A DNA stretch of 64,000 nt from positions 1 through 64,000 of the forward strand of contig JAURVT010000032.1 of assembly GCA_030655315.1 (NCBI GenBank), written 5' to 3'. The translations under genes were made by a program, and so were the position numbers. How positions within the stretch are numbered: position 1 is the stretch's first letter; each line of letters begins with the position of its first letter. Source of the DNA: Nocardioidaceae bacterium (GTDB lineage Bacteria; Actinomycetota; Actinomycetes; Propionibacteriales; Nocardioidaceae). Below are positions 63,117 through 64,000 of the stretch, piece by piece. Under the pieces are notes generated by a model, which was not told where the DNA came from, did no database searches, and worked only from the letters and a program-made list of their open reading frames with translations.

Positions 63117-64000
63117 ATGGGACCGACCGACGGACCACGACCGCGACGGGCACCTGCGGCGACGCACGCGGGCTCCAGCCTCACCGACCTGCGCGACCAC
63201 CTGTCCGCGGTGGGCCGCTTCTGGCGCTCGGCCTCGGCCTGCGTGGTCGTGTGCGTAGCCCTCGCCCTGGTCCTGACCTGGCGTGCCGAGCCCCAGTACC
63301 AGACCTCCACCACCTTCTTCGCCTCCTCCGCCACCCAAGGGGACAGCTCGGCACTCCAGGCCGACGAGTTCGCCCAACGACGCGTCAACTCCTACGTGGG
63401 CGTCGTCCGCAGCGAGCGCATGGCCCGCGAGGTCATCGCCGACACAGGCCTCGAGCTCAGCCCGGCCACGGTCATCAGCAAGATCCAGGCCTCCGTCGAT
63501 CCCGACACCGTCCTGCTGAACGTGCAGGTCATCGACAGCTCTCGCGAGCGCTCGCTCGCGATCGCACGAGCCATCACCGCGAACCTGGGCCGGACGATCG
63601 CCGACCTCGACAGCGGTCAAGACAGTGCCACCGTGCAGCTGCAGGACATCTCCGGGCCCACGGTGGCTGCCGAACCAGTGTCGCCGCGGCCCGTCCTCAA
63701 CCTGGCCGTCGGCCTCCTCCTGGGACTGGTGCTGGCCATCGGGCAGGCCATCGTCCGCCAGCAGCTCGACACCACCCTGCGCACGCGCGAGGAACTCGTC
63801 GCCGCGACCCGGCACCCCGTGCTGGGCCTCGTGAATCGCGATCCCGGGTTTCGCCGCACCCCCGTCCTCGTCTCGGGCTCTGCGCACTCACGGCGCGCCG
63901 AGAGCTTCCGCCAGCTCCGCACCGGCCTGCGCTTCATCGACGCCGCCGAGAAGCTCGAGGTGCTGGTCGTCACCTCGTCGGTCGAGAGCGAGGGCAAGAC
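63117..64000 (+). CDS. Wzz/CpsD-type polysaccharide chain-length regulator and tyrosine kinase (3' end outside window)
   Basis: The frame is open from the ATG at 63117 to the end of the window (294 complete codons). It shows the Wzz pattern: a cytoplasmic N-terminus, a first membrane helix (ASACVVVCVALALVLTW), an outer helical domain, and a second helix (LNLAVGLLLGLVLAIGQAIV) preceded by a Pro-rich PRP segment. A cytoplasmic BY-kinase domain then begins (AESFRQLRTGLRFI, LVVTSSVESEGKT, the last entering the Walker A motif). Such proteins control polymer length and export. Confidence 0.9.
   Translation, partial: MGPTDGPRPRRAPAATHAGSSLTDLRDHLSAVGRFWRSASACVVVCVALALVLTWRAEPQYQTSTTFFASSATQGDSSALQADEFAQRRVNSYVGVVRSERMAREVIADTGLELSPATVISKIQASVDPDTVLLNVQVIDSSRERSLAIARAITANLGRTIADLDSGQDSATVQLQDISGPTVAAEPVSPRPVLNLAVGLLLGLVLAIGQAIVRQQLDTTLRTREELVAATRHPVLGLVNRDPGFRRTPVLVSGSAHSRRAESFRQLRTGLRFIDAAEKLEVLVVTSSVESEGK

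Overview
This window is very GC-rich chromosomal DNA of a motile, mycothiol-producing actinobacterium, most likely from the Nocardioidaceae (Nocardioides/Aeromicrobium type). Three things point there: a complete actinobacterial-style flagellar export/hook/motor cluster; the mca-greA-metB-cbs neighbourhood and the mfd-mazG-eno-divIC-DUF501-ppx neighbourhood shared with mycobacteria; and the regular use of leaderless transcripts with GTG/ATG starts. The genus is an inference; there is no rRNA gene here.

Region 1 (1-16715) is a flagellar cluster on the + strand: fliH (3' part), fliI, fliJ, a two-domain peptidoglycan hydrolase, fliK, flgD, flgE, flbD/swrD, motA, motB, fliL, fliM, fliN, fliO, fliP, fliQ, fliR, flhB, then about 1 kb of repeats, then flhA. 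Most stop/start codons overlap. Three intergenic sites carry the same sigma-28-like promoter (TCAGGTCG, 11 bp, GCCGATCA), in front of flbD-mot, fliM and flhA.

Region 2 (16735-36500) holds housekeeping and stress genes: a methyltransferase, mycothiol S-conjugate amidase, GreA, a DUF559 endonuclease gene enclosed by related palindromes, threonine ammonia-lyase, an AI-2E-type permease, cystathionine gamma-synthase, Nudix, Mug-type uracil glycosylase, MsrA, GNAT, small enzymes, a secreted GDPD, a tyrosine phosphatase, cystathionine beta-synthase, an SGNH hydrolase, a Bax-inhibitor-1 protein, TrmB, and an unusual short tRNA with anticodon UAA.

Region 3 (36526-49247) on the - strand contains a CFA-synthase-like protein lacking its catalytic core, a frameshifted family-5 uracil-DNA glycosylase, ppx, DUF501, ftsB/divIC, eno, mazG, a SurA-like lipoprotein, mfd, an LCP ligase, a CysQ-like phosphatase and a small cytidylyltransferase.

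Region 4 (49248-64000) is an accessory cell-surface polysaccharide locus. It holds three secreted proteins with the same right-handed beta-helix domain (one carrying six PKD repeats, one a Pro-Thr linker), a CDP-alcohol phosphatidyltransferase, a UDP-sugar dehydrogenase, a TIM-barrel protein of unknown role, a Gfo/Idh oxidoreductase, two GT4 glycosyltransferases, a membrane-anchored protein with a TTA codon, and the start of a Wzz/tyrosine-kinase chain-length regulator. Similar TACCCA/GGGTA operator-like sequences lie in front of the beta-helix genes, so the three proteins and the polysaccharide genes look like one co-regulated surface system; this is the best candidate for an undescribed system in the window.
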